A stretch of 64,000 nt of DNA from Megalobrama amblycephala (Eukaryota > Chordata > Actinopteri > Cypriniformes > Xenocyprididae). Of this stretch, positions 37,579 through 50,944 are shown one piece after another; positions within the stretch are counted from its first letter, which is position 1, and every line of letters starts with the position of its first letter. The translations under genes were made by a program, and so were the position numbers. The DNA is taken from NCBI RefSeq assembly GCF_018812025.1, contig NC_063051.1, positions 7,358,396 through 7,422,395 on the forward strand. Reading direction: 5' to 3'. Below the pieces are notes generated by a model, which did not search any database, had not been told where the DNA came from, and saw only the letters and a list, made by a program, of their open reading frames with translations.

Positions 37579-38838
37579 TTAAAGGTGCCATAGAACATCT
37601 TTTTAAAAGATGTAATATAAGTCTAAGGTGTCCCCTGAATGTGTCTGTGAAGTTTCACCTCAAAATACCACATATATATATATATATTTTTTTTTATTAA
37701 TTTTTTTAACTGCCTATTTTGGGGCATCATTAAATATGAGCCGATTTAGGCTGTGGCCCCTATAAATGCTCACGCTCCCACCCACGGAGCTCGCGCTTGC
37801 CTTTAACAGCATAAACAAAGTTCACACAACTAATATAACCCTCAAAATTGTTCTTTACAAAGTGTTCGTCGTGTAACATGTCTAATCGCGTAAGTATGGT
37901 ATTTATTTGGATGTTTACATTTGATTCTGAATGAGTTTGATGGTACTCCGTGGCTAAAGCTAACATTACACACTGTTGGAGAGATTTATAAAGAATGAAG
38001 TTGTGTTTATGAATTATACAGACTGCAAGTGTTTAAAAAATTAAAATATCAACAGTCTTGTCTCCGTGAATACAGTAAGAAACAATGGTAACTTTAACCG
38101 CATTTAACAGTACATTAGCAACATGCTAACGAAACATTTAGAAAGACAGTTTACAAATATCACTTAAAATATCATGTTATCATGGATCATGTCAGTTATT
38201 ATTGCTCCATCTGCCATTTTTCACTGTTGTCCTTGCTTGCTTACCTAGTCTGATGATTCAGCTGTGCTCATCCAGACATCCTGCCCTTGTCTAATGCTTG
38301 AACATGAGCTGGCATATGCAAATATTGGGGGCGTACACCCCGACTGTTACGTAACAGTTGGTGTTATGTTGAGATTCGCCTGTTCGTCGGAGGTCTTTTA
38401 AACAAATGAGATTTATAAGAAGGAGGAAACAATAGTGTTTGAGACTCACTGTATGTCATTTCCATGTACTGAACTCTTGTTATTTAACTATGCCAAGATA
38501 AATTCAATTTTTTACTCTAAAAACTGCTGGGTTAAATATGGACAAAACCAGGGATTGGGTTGTTTTCACCCAGCCATTTTTTTCAACCAATTTTGGATTT
38601 ATTTTTTTAGCCAGCAATATAGGAATATAGTAAAAGGCGTGTTTTTGCTCACCCCCAAATAGGGGCAAATTTGTGGGGTATTTTAAGCTGAAACTTGACC
38701 AGACCAGAGACTTATATTACATCATGTGAAAGAGGGCATAATAGGTGCCTTTTAACCCAACCTGCTGGGTTTGTCCATATTTTACCCAGCTTGGGTTTTT
38801 TTAACCCAGCATTTTTTAGAATGTAGGGCACCTTTAAC
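37579..38838. mobile_element. Mosaic of nested TTAA-type elements
   Basis: The outer ends ttaaaggtgccatag (37579) and gggcacctttaa (ending about 38838) are inverted. Inside, a reversed end of the 25585 family (gcataataggtgccttttaa, about 38737-38756) and a third pair of ends (ctgctgggttaaatatggac at 38525 and gtccatattttacccagc at about 38773) are present. At least three insertions appear to be nested. No transposase motif is seen. Confidence 0.65.
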
Positions 38839-38839
38839 A

Positions 38840-41320
38840 CTGGATAGTTTTACAAACTTTCAACTGGGATCCACTGATAATCCGTGGACACGCCCCCAGC
38901 GTTTGAGAGCAGAGAATACTGCTTATTTTTTCAAGATTTTGAAAACTTATTTAATTTACTCAGTGTTTTTTTTTTAATCATTAAAATTTGGTTGGGTGGT
39001 TAAAAATACATTTTTTCTGTGACAAACTCAGAACACATATTTTAATATGGCTTTACACAGACTAAACTACATCTTAAGTAGTGTGAAAAAGTACTTTTTC
39101 TATCCAAATGTTAGCTTTACAGCTGAGCTGAGGCAGTAATCAAATGATTCTACAAGTGTTTTTTGCAGATGCAGCATTCAGAAGTATGATTCTTTTTAGT
39201 GAATTTGGTCTGTGAACGATTCACTAGTTCATGTGCTGCATTTTGTGCATTTTTTTTCTTTTGTTAAATTTTGCAACTCATTACAATGTTTTTTTTGAAG
39301 TGTTTAGTGTAAAAAAATATTCACAGTTCATGAACAAATTGTTCTTTACCTTCAATCCCAAGTCCTCTCCCATGGCCTCATGGGATAGTAAAGTATAGTA
39401 GGTCATCCAGGTACTTTTTGCCTACTGTTTTATGAATACTATGAATTCGGACATACTCGGCCCACATACTGTTTTTCGCCTACTATATAGTATGGAAGTA
39501 GGCATATTCGGACGCAATGTCAGAGAGGACTATTTTTTTGTTTTTGATTGTACACAGATTGTAATTTTTCATAGTAATATATTTATAAATTTTCTTAAAA
39601 ATTTTTTAAGAAATTTTTTGTTTGTTGCTTATCTAACTTTATCTAACTCTTACTTTCTGAAAATGGTACCTTGACTAAACTTTGGTGAATTATGAGTGGT
39701 TTGCAAAGCTTCACCAGCAACACAAATCTACAATTAGTATTTTTAATAATTTAGCATTTGTTTTTGTGTGTGCTCATATAAGCAGCATGTTTGGAGAAGT
39801 TTCAGGCTGTCTTGACTCTATCTCAAAACTCCTGCTTTAGAAAACTGTAGGTGCGTCTGCATGTTTCAAATATACACAGTTAGCATTGATAGTATGCAGA
39901 GAGAGCACCATGTTATATAAGACCAGCTGTGGAGTCTAATGAGTGGTATCAGACTGAGGACAGAACCAGATATGGGACAGCGATGATACCTCGTAGAGAG
40001 ACCAGGATTAACCAGACTTTGCCATGCTGGGTGTCTCAGCTGTTAATCCATCTGGGCCAAGGGCAGTCACAGCAGCCACAGAATTCACAAGGCTTTCCAG
40101 AAGATCCTGAATGAACCCTTATGAATTATCACGCCTAGCATCCTTATCTACATGCGGAGCGAGCTCGGCCACTATAGAGGAAGCTGTGAGGGGGATTGAG
40201 TCCATGGGCATCCGGGCTCATTAGGGTGCAGGGAAGACACAGGTAGGAATCGGTTTGTTTGTCTCATGTCGCATCACCTAACTCCAACCACTGCTTTCAT
40301 CACCATCACCCGCATCTGAATGGTAATGGGGACATTAGGAATACAGTCACAATACAAAAGGTATTGGGATTGGAGGAATGCCAGAGCGAGAGCGCAAAAT
40401 GCCAGGTTTTATTTGGATTCATTTTAAAGGTTTGTCGCTTCTGAGGATTTCTAGTAATTGAGATGAAGATTTGCATAATGATCAACGACCTCAATAAGGT
40501 TAATGGATGGTGTGGAAAGCTATGTATGGACACTTGCTGTATTTTTTCTCCTTGACCTCTGTATGATGCCAGGTGAGAGGGATGAATGTGAAACTGGAGA
40601 GAAAGAGATTTATGTAAATGAAGATTATCATATTCCATGTTTATAAAGTAGCAACCAGACCTTCCCATCAATTCCAAAATCCCAGGAAAGGATTGCATTC
40701 ATATGCATTGTGTGGCTTAAGTATGAGGTTTTGGCACTAACTGGACATGGATTAGGTGTGTAGCATGCGTCGATGCATGTTGTTCCTCAAACATGATGAC
40801 CAGATGGTACATGGAAGATTTTAAAGGAGTAATCCTCCCAAAAATGAACATTCTATCATTATTTACTCACCCTCCTGCCATTATAAACTTGTATGACTGA
40901 CTTTTTTCTGTGGAGCAGAAATTTGTCATACAATAACATTTCATAGTGACCACATCTAACAAAAAACAAACAAACAAAAAAAAAAACACTAGGACGTCAA
41001 GGACGTCCAACCAGCTGTTTCAAACTTATATATATATATTTTTTTTTTAAATCTGAATGTGCATACATTACATTTCAGAGTTTTAGTAAATGGAAAAAGG
41101 TTAAGTAGTAAAACTTTTCAATAAGGTCTCATTTGTTAGCATTAGTTAATGTATTAACTAACATGAACTAACAATGAGCAGTACATTTGTTACAGTATTT
41201 ATTAATCTTTGTTAATGTATATATAATATACATATATAAATTTTGGAACTACATGAGGTTGAGTAAATTATGACATTATTTTCATTTTGGAACTATTTCA
41301 CTTTTTAACATATTTCATTA
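38840..41320. other. Intergenic sequence with MITE fragments
   Basis: Fragments include a 'gtatggaagtaggcatattcgg' repeat (39370-39515), a truncated 'ctcccaaaaatgaacatt' MITE (40823-40925) and a truncated copy of the 14660 element (41123-41225). The part 39,890-40,750 is single copy and GC-balanced with no coding motif. Confidence 0.45.
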
Positions 41321-41324
41321 TTTC

Positions 41325-42258
41325 AGGGAACAATATGTAAGATTTCTATATTAAAATATCCAAAAACCACTAGAACAGTGTTATATATTTTGTTGACTTG
41401 TGTACTTACATTATCCCAAATGTTTCCAACAATGTTTAAATCCAGAGAAATCAGCTATTTTAACCAGGACACAAACCATGTCATTTCGTCGCTGGTCAAT
41501 GACGTCATATCCACGTTACCCTTGATTTCCACATTTACTTTCGTAGAAACCATTGAAACCACAAAGACTCTTTAATATATTATGTATTTTATTAGAGCAA
41601 GAGTGAGCAACTGTTTGGATACACGGTGAGTATTATTTTTTTGAATTGCTTGTTTTCTTGATTTACCACGAGTACCATGTTTTTACCATGCCTCGAAGAC
41701 AACATTATTTTGTCAAGTGGCTAACATAACACAATCATAGAGAGCTTTTTATATCATACAATATATTTTTTAATGAATTACATGTCATTTAGCAACACAA
41801 GTCATCCAGTTTTTATTATTATGACATTCTAATATCGATCTAGATCCATCCACCAAGCGAATGCACAGAATATAAACGTTATAACTTTCAACACACTCAA
41901 ATGTATTTAGTATGATTGTTTTAACCATGTAAAACAGTGCTGCGTTACCCCACATACGAAACGAAAAGAGAAGAAGTGGCCGACTGCAGCATAAGCGTAA
42001 TAAAATCTCCGCTGGACTCCCGCGGCTTTCGGCCCGCCCTGCTTCGTATCACAGTAACGTTAATAAAATGTAACTTTTAATCCATTAGCTCATCCATGAA
42101 CATGATTTCTGTCCGAGCCTGTCAAATTGCTTCCCATCAGCTGTGGAGGTGAAGACGACAACTCCCATGATTCCACACTCATTCACGGGGTCATCAAGCT
42201 ACGCGTTTGTTTTGAATAAGTGACCTCTAGTGGCGAAAATTACATAGTGTGCCTTTAA
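41325..42258. mobile_element. Probable non-autonomous DNA element, 0.93 kb
   Basis: The ends 'aacaatatgtaagattt' and 'aaaattacatagtgtgccttt' are imperfectly inverted. The right-hand motif ctctagtggcgaaaattaca is a familiar fish repeat end. The interior holds no transposase. Confidence 0.5.
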
Positions 42259-42259
42259 A

Positions 42260-44205
42260 CATTCCATTTGAGATGCTACAGAGCCCCTAAGTGACATTTG
42301 CAGGAAAAAACAACAGATGTGTGTGCACAAGAAATGTCTAAATGCATACAAAAAAATTTGCAATTGAGAAAATTGTTAAAAAAAAAAGTTTTATAGCTCT
42401 TTTTTTCTCTTTTTAGTGCACACAGAAGTTTAAAAATTTTCCCCCTCCTGTAAACATCACTATTAGAGTTGTGACAACATTTTTTGTCATTATGCCAACT
42501 AATGTACATCATATTTATTTTTTTTGGTGTCAGTTGGTGCATTGATGGATCCATAATCAAAAGGTGAAGAAAGCAAAGAACATGCACGTCATCTAAGTGG
42601 TCACACATATTGCACCGAAAGGCCCGAGCAAGGATCTCGAAAAAGCCATTAGATCAAGGAGACAGTGTAGTGGCATGAGTGTTGCAATTTGACTTTAATA
42701 TGAACGCTGTCTGTTGGCATTTCCTTCTGAGCCTGACAGCGCATTGATAAGCATATCGGCATTATGCTTTGAATATGAAATCACGCATTAGAATGAATGC
42801 TACACGCTGGATGTTTCATAATCCTTGGACATCCTGATTGAAATGCACAAGCTGTCATTTGAAGGATACATGAAGAGGCAGCTAATATAATCTATTGGAA
42901 CTGTCATGTCAGTGTAGTTTTATAGTCCAAATTAACCCGTCCTCGTCTATAGCATTTCTGCCCACATGCAAATTGTTATCCAAATCCTCTCATAATCCTC
43001 AGATTTGTACATTATATCACGTTTATGGAGATAAGCAGTGTTGCTGCCGCCTTTTGATGTGCTCTTTGAAGTGAATCGTGTATGCAATTATATGTAAAAG
43101 CTTCGATAATGTTTCTCTTATCAATTGAATGACTCATGCTCTCATTTAGGTGCTGTGCTGAAGCAGCCCTATGTGCAGAAGAGTTCTTCACCGAGCAATA
43201 AATAGATACTTCAGCTCACTCGGTCGATAGCAAACTTTCAGAATCTCAGCATCTCTATGAGAGCATTCGTCAAGGCTTTCTTTTGTATTGTTGTGTCAGT
43301 TTTCCCATCGTAATTGAAACCGCGCTCTCACCACAGGGTAGTCGTGATAACGAACATAATTAATTAAGTAGAAATTAAGGAGACATACTCCCAAAGATCA
43401 GACCCTTGGGATGCAGGGGAGGAGGATTTGGGTTACGCTTAGTAATCTAGACCGCAGTCTTGTTTGGTTTAAAGTCATTAAATTACAGTAATGACTAATT
43501 TCTTATTCGTGCATGCAACTCGCCAGAGACCGGCACGAGTTTTTAATAAAGGAACGCGACTGAATGAGAAACATTGCGGCGTGTGCGAGAGAGAAGGAGA
43601 GAGAGCTTTGTAATTGTGCGAAGTAATTCAAAAGCGCATTAATAAAACAATACAGAAACATTCTGAAATCGCTTGAGATAGCGCACATTTGCATAATTCA
43701 TTAAGATTAATCAGACCGCAATACGTTCAGCTGCTTCGTGGTGGAGAGGGCAAACATGAGAAGACCATTCCCTGGAAAGCCCTCTTTAATCTACAAACAA
43801 TGATGTAAATCTCAGCTTGGATACTGAAATTAACCTCTCTACACCTCGTAACCCCATTAGTACTTAAACAAAGCTCACCTTACATCTATAATAATGCATT
43901 AAGATTGAACACTTTATTCATTCCCTTACGTTCTTTGTAGGCTAATGTAGTCAAAAAAGTTGGAAGTGAATTAAGAGCATATGTACAATTTACTGTACAA
44001 AGACGTTAGACATCTATTGATTGGGTATTTGATTCTTAAATTGTCTAAACAGTTGAGTTGAATGCATTAAAATTGTCCTTTTTTTTGGTCTCAATTTGAC
44101 TGCTGCATAGTGCATGTGGTAGTTTTTCAGCACAAAAATTGCTGTATTAATCACCCACAATACTGTGCTGAAATAGTCATTATTTTCAGGACAAAATCCT
44201 TTATG
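42260..44205. other. Long repeat-poor intergenic block, candidate regulatory DNA
   Basis: From about 42,620 to 43,760 the sequence is free of recognisable repeats. It contains homeodomain-like TAAT clusters (ataattaattaagtag near 43,356) and an intact octamer atttgcat followed by aattcatta at 43687-43703. No coding signal is seen. It is the largest repeat-free stretch in the downstream part. Confidence 0.4.
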
Positions 44206-44207
44206 TA

Positions 44208-45049
44208 CACCGATCAGGCATAACATTATGAGCACTGACAGGTAAAGTGAATAACACTGATTATGTCTTCATCACGGCACCTGTTAGTGGGTGGGAAATA
44301 TTAGGCAGCAAGTGACGATTTTGTCCTCAAAGTTGATGCGTTAGAAGCAGGAAAATGGGCAAGCGTAAGGATTTGAGCGGGTTTGACAAGGGCCACATTG
44401 TGATGGCTAGACGACTGGGTCAGAGCATCTCCAAAACTGTAGCTCTTCTGGGGTGTTCCTGGTCTGCAGTGGTCAGTATCTATCAAAAGTGGTCCAGGGA
44501 AGGATCAGTGGTGAACAGGCGACAGGGTCATGGGCAGCCAAGGCTCATTGATGCACGTGGGGAGCGAAGGCTGGCCCGTGTGGTCCGATCCAACAGACGA
44601 GCTACTGTAGCTCAAATTGCTCAAGAAGTTAATGCTGGTTCTGATAGAAAGGTGTCAGAATACACAGTGCATCGCAGTTTGTTGCGTATGGGGCTACATA
44701 GCAGGGTGCCCATGCTGACCCCTGTCCGCTGCCAAAAGCGCCAACAGTGGGCACGTGAGCATCAGAACTGGACTACAGAGCAATGGAGGAAGGTGGCCTG
44801 GTCTGATGAATCATGTTTTCTTTTCACGTAGATGGCCGGGTGTGTGTGTGTCGCTTACCTGGGGAACACATGGCACCAGGATGAACTATGGAAAGAAGGC
44901 AAGCTGGCGGAGGCAGTGTGACGCTTTGGACAATGTTCTTCTGGGAAACCTTGGGTTCTGATATCCATGTGGATATCACTTTAACACATACCACCTACCT
45001 AAGCAACACAATATTAGGAAGGTGGTCATAATGTTATGCCTGATCGGTG
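44208..45049 (+). mobile_element. Internally deleted Tc1/mariner element
   Basis: TA dinucleotides flank inverted ends caccgatcaggcataacatt and aatgttatgcctgatcggtg. The element is 842 bp, about half the usual Tc1 length. It keeps the 5' half of the transposase and then passes abruptly into the 3' end sequence, so the middle and C-terminal coding part were lost as one deletion. Confidence 0.92.
44355..44985 (+). pseudogene. Tc1 transposase, N-terminal half
   Basis: A 158-codon open frame begins [20 protein letters not shown] and covers the helix-turn-helix region ([20 protein letters not shown]), a second DNA-binding part ([12 protein letters not shown]) and the first catalytic Asp in WSDES (44805-44807). 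It stops at 44829 after a one-base loss in a T-rich run. Beyond it another frame continues with HVDGRVCV, has an in-frame TGA near 44899, and ends around TTYLS near 45,000. The second Asp and the final Glu are deleted, so it is inactive as an enzyme, although the DNA-binding part is still open. Confidence 0.9.
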
Positions 45050-47665
45050 TAAATATGGCTGTTTATGTACCTTTTTCACAGAACTCATCTCTATTTCTAA
45101 ACTAATTTTAGTACTTGTTTCAATTAGTTTTCGAAAAAATGTCATCTAATATTCATATTGGGTTACACTTTATTTCAATAAACTTTGAAGCTACAAGTCA
45201 AATAACTCTCATTAGTATTAGTGGACTGTTAGGTTAGGGTTAGTAGAATACATTGACATGTAGTTCCAAAGTTACAGTAGAATGTCTGTTGAGGAACCAC
45301 CAAAATAATGTGTTACCTTATATTTTATTTCATTTCAGCTGTATTTCATATATTAAGCAGACAGTCTATTAATACTGTAAAAACTATAGTTGATATGCAG
45401 ATGCAAAGTTACTTATAGTTGGTAGAATATCTAAAGTGGACTATTGAAATAAAGTGTTTTTTGTTTCATTTCAGCTATATTTCAATTACCAATGTAGTAA
45501 ATCATTTTATTAAAATGACATTTAAACATTTTTTCCTTGAAAAAAATTCTTCATGCCTTAAAAATAGCTTGAATGTAACTCTACTTGCACCCTTGCCTCA
45601 TTTATTATACGTGGAATATGAATATGCAATTTAATTAATATGCAAATTAGCTCCACCTCCCCTCACACCAGCTCAGAGATCCACTCGGTCAACTTACTGA
45701 GGTAAACGCTGCATGATGGAATCGCTCTTTACAACGTTAGACACATAACGGTAATTAATATGATTAGCCGTTTGCTTGACTATGTTATCAAACAGCTATT
45801 AATGTGTTGCTAATGTTACACAAACCCTGTTCCCATTTGCCATCTCAGAGTCAGACAGCTGCCTTATCCTTAAAAACACTTTGAACAACTTAGAACCTCA
45901 GTGGCGAAAGACAGTTCATCATAACATCATAATATACATCATATACACAATTCACTCGCTATATTGCTAAATGTACACAATTGTTCATATCAGCAGAAAA
46001 AAACACAGGGATAACCTAGCTTCTCTTGAGACTCCCCTGCTTCGGAGCAGTTATAGTTAATGATATTGTAAAGCCCACCGGCACATTGACATAATTGGTT
46101 ACAAGGTAGTTTGTGACGTAAGAAGACTGTCTTTTGTTCACTGCAGTTTTAACGAGAAAATACTAATACACCACATAGACATATAAACAACATTAAAACT
46201 TGATTTTCAGCACAGAGGGTCCTTGTAAAAGTAAGAACACTAGTTTCTGTACATTTTCTAGTGATTCATCATGATCACTGGATGGAGAAGAGTTACAACA
46301 GGCCCATAATAGAAACTTGAGTGGGTTTTTTTTGACCTGAGCCAGTAGGGAACCATCTAAAACACCCAGGTTATCACCTAGCAACCATCCAAAATACCCT
46401 AGCAACCATATTGTATTCATGTATGAATGTATGAAAAACTATTCAGAACACCTTGCGACTTTTGCATGGACCTTATTCACCTTTGCAGCCATCTTGGCTT
46501 TATGTACTATAACACTGGATCTCACAAACATTCTCTTTCGGTTTGGTAAGAAAAAATGGTACATGGTGTATTTTGAGATATCTAGAACAATCCAACAGCA
46601 CTTATGTTTGTTTTTCTTCTTCTGACATCAGTGAAGCAGAGAAGATTTGCTTTGAGGCATGAAATGAGACGGGGAGACGACTGTAACGAGGAGCAACGGC
46701 AATCTCAAAGAGCGTTTTCTTTTTTGTAGGTAATGGTGCCCTTTAAGAACCTGGTGGGCAAGTAGCAGGGTTTCGTCTTACGCAAACACCATCTGGTGGG
46801 CTTGTCGAGCCTGCACCTTGACAAGATGAATTAGTTTGAAATACTGTCAGATACACAGAATGAAATTAGATTTTCCAGTTAGTAATGAAACCTGACGGAG
46901 CTTAATAAAAAAGCATTGGATCCGGAGAATACTCGAGTCAAACTGGGTAAAAAGTCGCACCTGAGAACTTTGGCGCCACGTTGATCTAATTGCTCAATAT
47001 CCATATAGCTTTCGTCGCCACATTGTATGTTGTAACATGGTTATGGGTGAATTTATTTTTGTGTAGTTTTTAGTTGCATGTGCTGTTCGTTGTGAAGAGG
47101 GCTGTTTCAAGGGCTTATTTGCTATGACTTTGATTCTCTAAAGAGAGACAGAACTTTTATTAAAGTTTTCCACATGAAACCTCATCTGACTCCTCTGCAT
47201 GTTATTTTGCAGTGACGCAGAGAGGTTGTTTTAGACTTTAATAAAACTCTTTTTCTCTCAGAATTCTCTCAGAAGCCTCTTAAACCAAATGCAACACTGT
47301 ATTGTTTACAGCCTTTAGAAAATCTAGCAAAGGACTGCTGGGGGCAGAAAAAAAAAAAGCCCAGAAAGGTTTTTATCACTTCTCTCCTTTTTTGTGATGT
47401 GATGTGCTGTTTTGATTATGTTCTGAGGTTGCACAGGTCAGCCTTGAGGACTAACTGATTAAAGCATTCAGTACTTATACAAATGTACAGGAGAGAAGAA
47501 AATACAGGACCCTATGATTGCTGCGGAAAACGCTGACAGATTCACGGATTCCAGTCATATAAACTCAAAGGTCTTCATGGCAACCTGTCAAAATAAAAGT
47601 TCGATTTAACTTGAAGAAATTGCGACAGAAATATATTATGATTGTACAGCAGAATGTAGCTATAT
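45050..47665. other. Intergenic sequence with minor repeats
   Basis: A 'gttacactttatttcaataa' repeat starts at 45172, and an 'accctagcaacca' motif recurs around 46,370-46,410. The segment 45,640-46,745, ending ggtgccctttaag, may be a diverged DNA element, but I could not define its ends. No gene is recognised. Confidence 0.35.
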
Positions 47666-47671
47666 CTCAAT

Positions 47672-47721
47672 GTAATAATAATAATAATAATAATAATACT
47701 ATCATCAATAATAATAATACT
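47672..47721. repeat. (TAA)n microsatellite
   Basis: Short array of TAA units with one interruption. Confidence 0.9.
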
Positions 47722-47862
47722 AAATTATTATTAAAACTAGTTTTCTTCCATGATTTAATTTTAACAGTAATGCTCTGTTGTGCAGCACTTTGTTTGACAA
47801 AAATTTTGCAATTTCATATGATTAAATGATAAATGAATGTGCATGTCTTCATTTTATTGCCA

Positions 47863-48610
47863 CACTGTAAAAAAAAATCCCAGTAAAATTTACGGTAAAA
47901 AAACGGCAGCTGTGGTTGCCAGAACTTTACCGTAAAAAATACAGTAGTAACATAAAAAAAAATCTGTTAAATTTACGGTAAAATAACATATTTCATTATC
48001 TGATATAATGTTAATTTACCAACCTAATGAAGTACTAATATATGTTTTGTACCTTTATAATACACTGACAGTCACCAAACACAGTGGTGATAAGAGTCAC
48101 ATGATGAATCAAAGTTCATCACAAGCAGATTTTCCACAAGCTGAGAAGGACAACACTAACATATAGAAGGTGCACACAGTGTCATTCACACACACACTAA
48201 ACACCATCATGGTAACATGCATGAAATTTTAAAAATGCAATAAACATTCATTTAACAACATTAGATGTAACATAAAACCCTAATGTACATAACTGATTAG
48301 AAAAAAATGAGAAAAACTAAGAAGTTATTTCAACGAAAATATATCAAATGTGAAGTGTCACGCAGGGAATTGTGGGAATGTCAATTTACGGTTTTTCACT
48401 GTAAATTTTACAATGAATTGTTATTTTTCACTTCCAAAAACTGCAAATTTAACCGTATTTTACCGTAAAATTACATTAAATGTACCGTTAGATCTATTAC
48501 AGTTATTCACTGTATATAGTACGGAAACTTTCTGTAAACCAATTGACAGTTTTTCACCGCAGCATTTTTACAGTCTTTTACTGTTAAAATCACGGTCATT
48601 TTTTACAGTG
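47863..48610 (+). mobile_element. Short DNA element with 'cactgtaaaaa' ends, copy 1
   Basis: The ends cactgtaaaaaaaaatccca and ttttttacagtg are inverted. Many internal copies of tttacggtaaaa and its near relatives lie toward both ends. It is 748 bp without coding capacity. It is nearly identical to 54357-55112. Confidence 0.85.
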
Positions 48611-48674
48611 CATAAAAAAAATAATTTCTGAAAAAAAAGAAAAAAATTTCATAAGGTCCTATTATTGCAGGGCC

Positions 48675-48675
48675 C

Positions 48676-48757
<82 letters not shown>

Positions 48758-48759
48758 AA
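48675..48759. repeat. Compound (TAA)n(GAA)n microsatellite
   Basis: About seventeen TAA units change directly into about ten GAA units. Confidence 0.95.
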
Positions 48760-48764
48760 TACAT

Positions 48765-49041
48765 TTTGTTGTTTTTATGAATTCAATTAATTAGACATGC
48801 TTTTTGATTATTAAAATTTAATTAAACCATTATAATGGACTCCAGAAAACTTTAAAAAAAAATTAAAAAAAAAAGAAGAAAGGAATTTGTGAAAAATAAA
48901 TGGATTTCATAGGGCCCTAAAATTTTATTTTTTTGTTAAACTTAAAAATGAAAATAAATTGTTGAAAAATTGCATACGTTACATAATTTCAATTGATTAG
49001 ACAAGGTTTTTGATTACTGAAATTTAATTTATTAAACATTA

Positions 49042-49072
<31 letters not shown>

Positions 49073-49140
49073 TGGGGAAAAAATAAAACAGAATTTGGGA
49101 AAAAAAATTAAATGAATTTCACAGGGCCCTAAAAATGGTT
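48765..49140 (+). repeat. Two tandem copies of an 'atttcatagggccctaaa' repeat
   Basis: Two units each contain caatt.attagaca.g.tttttgatta, an A-rich middle and atttca.agggccctaaaa. A third partial end (tttcataaggtcctatt) lies just left at about 48645. The second unit carries a long A run. Confidence 0.75.
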
Positions 49141-49976
49141 TAATCAGCACAGTGCAACACAGAAAAGGCCATTAAGTTGAAGTAGTAGTGTTTTGTAGTC
49201 CATATATGTTACCATTCAGAATTTTCATTTTTGAATGAACTATCCCTGTAAACTCCAACCAGATTTATAAAATTGAGATTATTATTTACATGTTATAAAT
49301 AGAAACTTCCTTTATTTTTTGCAATGTTTTTCTCAGCTCTGATCGTAAGCATTTACATGAACTGGTCCGCGATCAGTTTGAGGGTCACGAAAGGGGTCCT
49401 TGCTTTAAAAACATTTGAGACACCCTGTTTTAAATGAGTAGCAGCTTGTAGCTTGGCAAACAACAGTGCACCGCTTCCCATCAGGTGTGCAGGTTTAGTG
49501 TCCTACGAGCGAGTTTGGAACGAGCAGCCAGTCTCTAATCAGATGTACATTTTTGCCCCGTTTATGCACACGCCACACCAGCTGTCACATATTGTTTGCG
49601 AACATAACCCTCGCACGCCTCCGAATACACTTTCTCCTCCATTCTTTCCTATCAGCCTTATTTCCGTGGGTAATGAATGCAGTGTTTTGTGAGGTTTGTG
49701 CGGCCGCCGTGCCTGAGGAAGTTATCCTCAGAACCTCATTCTCCTCTCCTTCTCTGCATCGCCTCAATGCCCAGGGGTCAGCTGAGGGGGCCGCAGTCAT
49801 TTGAAAAGGAAATTATCTTTTGTGATTCTTACCAAAAGAGATGGAGAGCGAGAACGCGAATGAGGAGGAGAGATGGAGCGTCTGAGAAGGGGGAGAAAAA
49901 TCGCCTCCTTTCTTTTGCAACCTGTGAACAGGTTAATGGGAGCTGGTGCTGGAATGAGTTGATACCTATCTGCTCC

Positions 49977-50008
<32 letters not shown>

Positions 50009-50015
50009 GAGAGAG
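49977..50015. repeat. (GA)n microsatellite
   Basis: GA array with a short CAGA interruption. Confidence 0.95.
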
Positions 50016-50391
50016 ATACACATAGAATGACTATTTGATGGCTTCCTAACAGCTTCTTTCTCCTTGGCCCCATTTCTTGATATGTGCGCATCTATTTATA
50101 TATTTATTTATTTCTTCTGCTGTGGTAAATAGCTTCTTGGGGAGAGAGCCAATTTTGCCTAATGGGCAAGTTTCCATAAGGTGGGTCAGAACATTGATAG
50201 CAAGGCTGATGAGTTGGCAGGAAAGGTGAGTGCTCACATTCGACAACCCTCTCATTATAAGGCTCCCTCAAGAGAGGATGTTGATGCGAGGAAGGACGAA
50301 ACGCTGGGATGAGAGTACTCTTTTGATGACTGTCAAACATGTAAAGTTTGCATTATCATCAATGACAGTCATCTCTGCATCTTATTTGTTC

Positions 50392-50432
<41 letters not shown>
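50392..50432. repeat. (TA)n(CA)n microsatellite
   Basis: About eleven TA units pass directly into about nine CA units. Confidence 0.95.
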
Positions 50433-50944
50433 TGTATCTTGCGTTTGATGTTTGATGTGTCTTTGAGCTTCTGCTTCGTCATTGTAATATACTAATACAA
50501 CCTGCTGAGAAAATATTTTCTTTCGTGGAATACAAAAGGAGTGCAGGATTGTGTGGCATTCAGAATTGAATTGAAAATGCCTTTTTAGATTCCAGATCAG
50601 TTTCTAGATTTAAAATTAGATGCATGCAGAACAGCAATTTGCATTTGAATATAAGGGAGGAGAATAAAAATTAATTCAAGTAAATTCATATAAACGGAAA
50701 CTGTAATTTTTCAAGACAAACTTTTAACGTTGGTTTGAAAAATTCCTTGTCTGAAAAGTTTGAAGGATTAAAGCCCTTAACAGAGATTTGTGGTTGGATA
50801 GGAGTTTATATATATCTATCCATTTTATATATATCCATTTTTGTCAGATTTAGCAACAAAAATGCTTTAATTTTTAAAATATATTTTATTTATATAAATA
50901 TGCGCTATATTTTTTTGCTTGAAAATGTAAAAATATATTTTGTA

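Larger units (their letters stand above)
49141..50944. other. Intergenic sequence, partly GC-balanced
   Basis: The region 49,455-49,970 is single copy with overlapping open frames on both strands and no motif; it is a candidate conserved block. Simple repeats follow: (GA)n at 49977-50015 and (TA)n(CA)n at 50392-50432. Confidence 0.4.

Noticed and set aside
44355..44831. 158-codon open frame considered as a host gene
   Set aside because: It lies between Tc1 terminal repeats with TA flanks and has transposase motifs (helix-turn-helix, WSDES).
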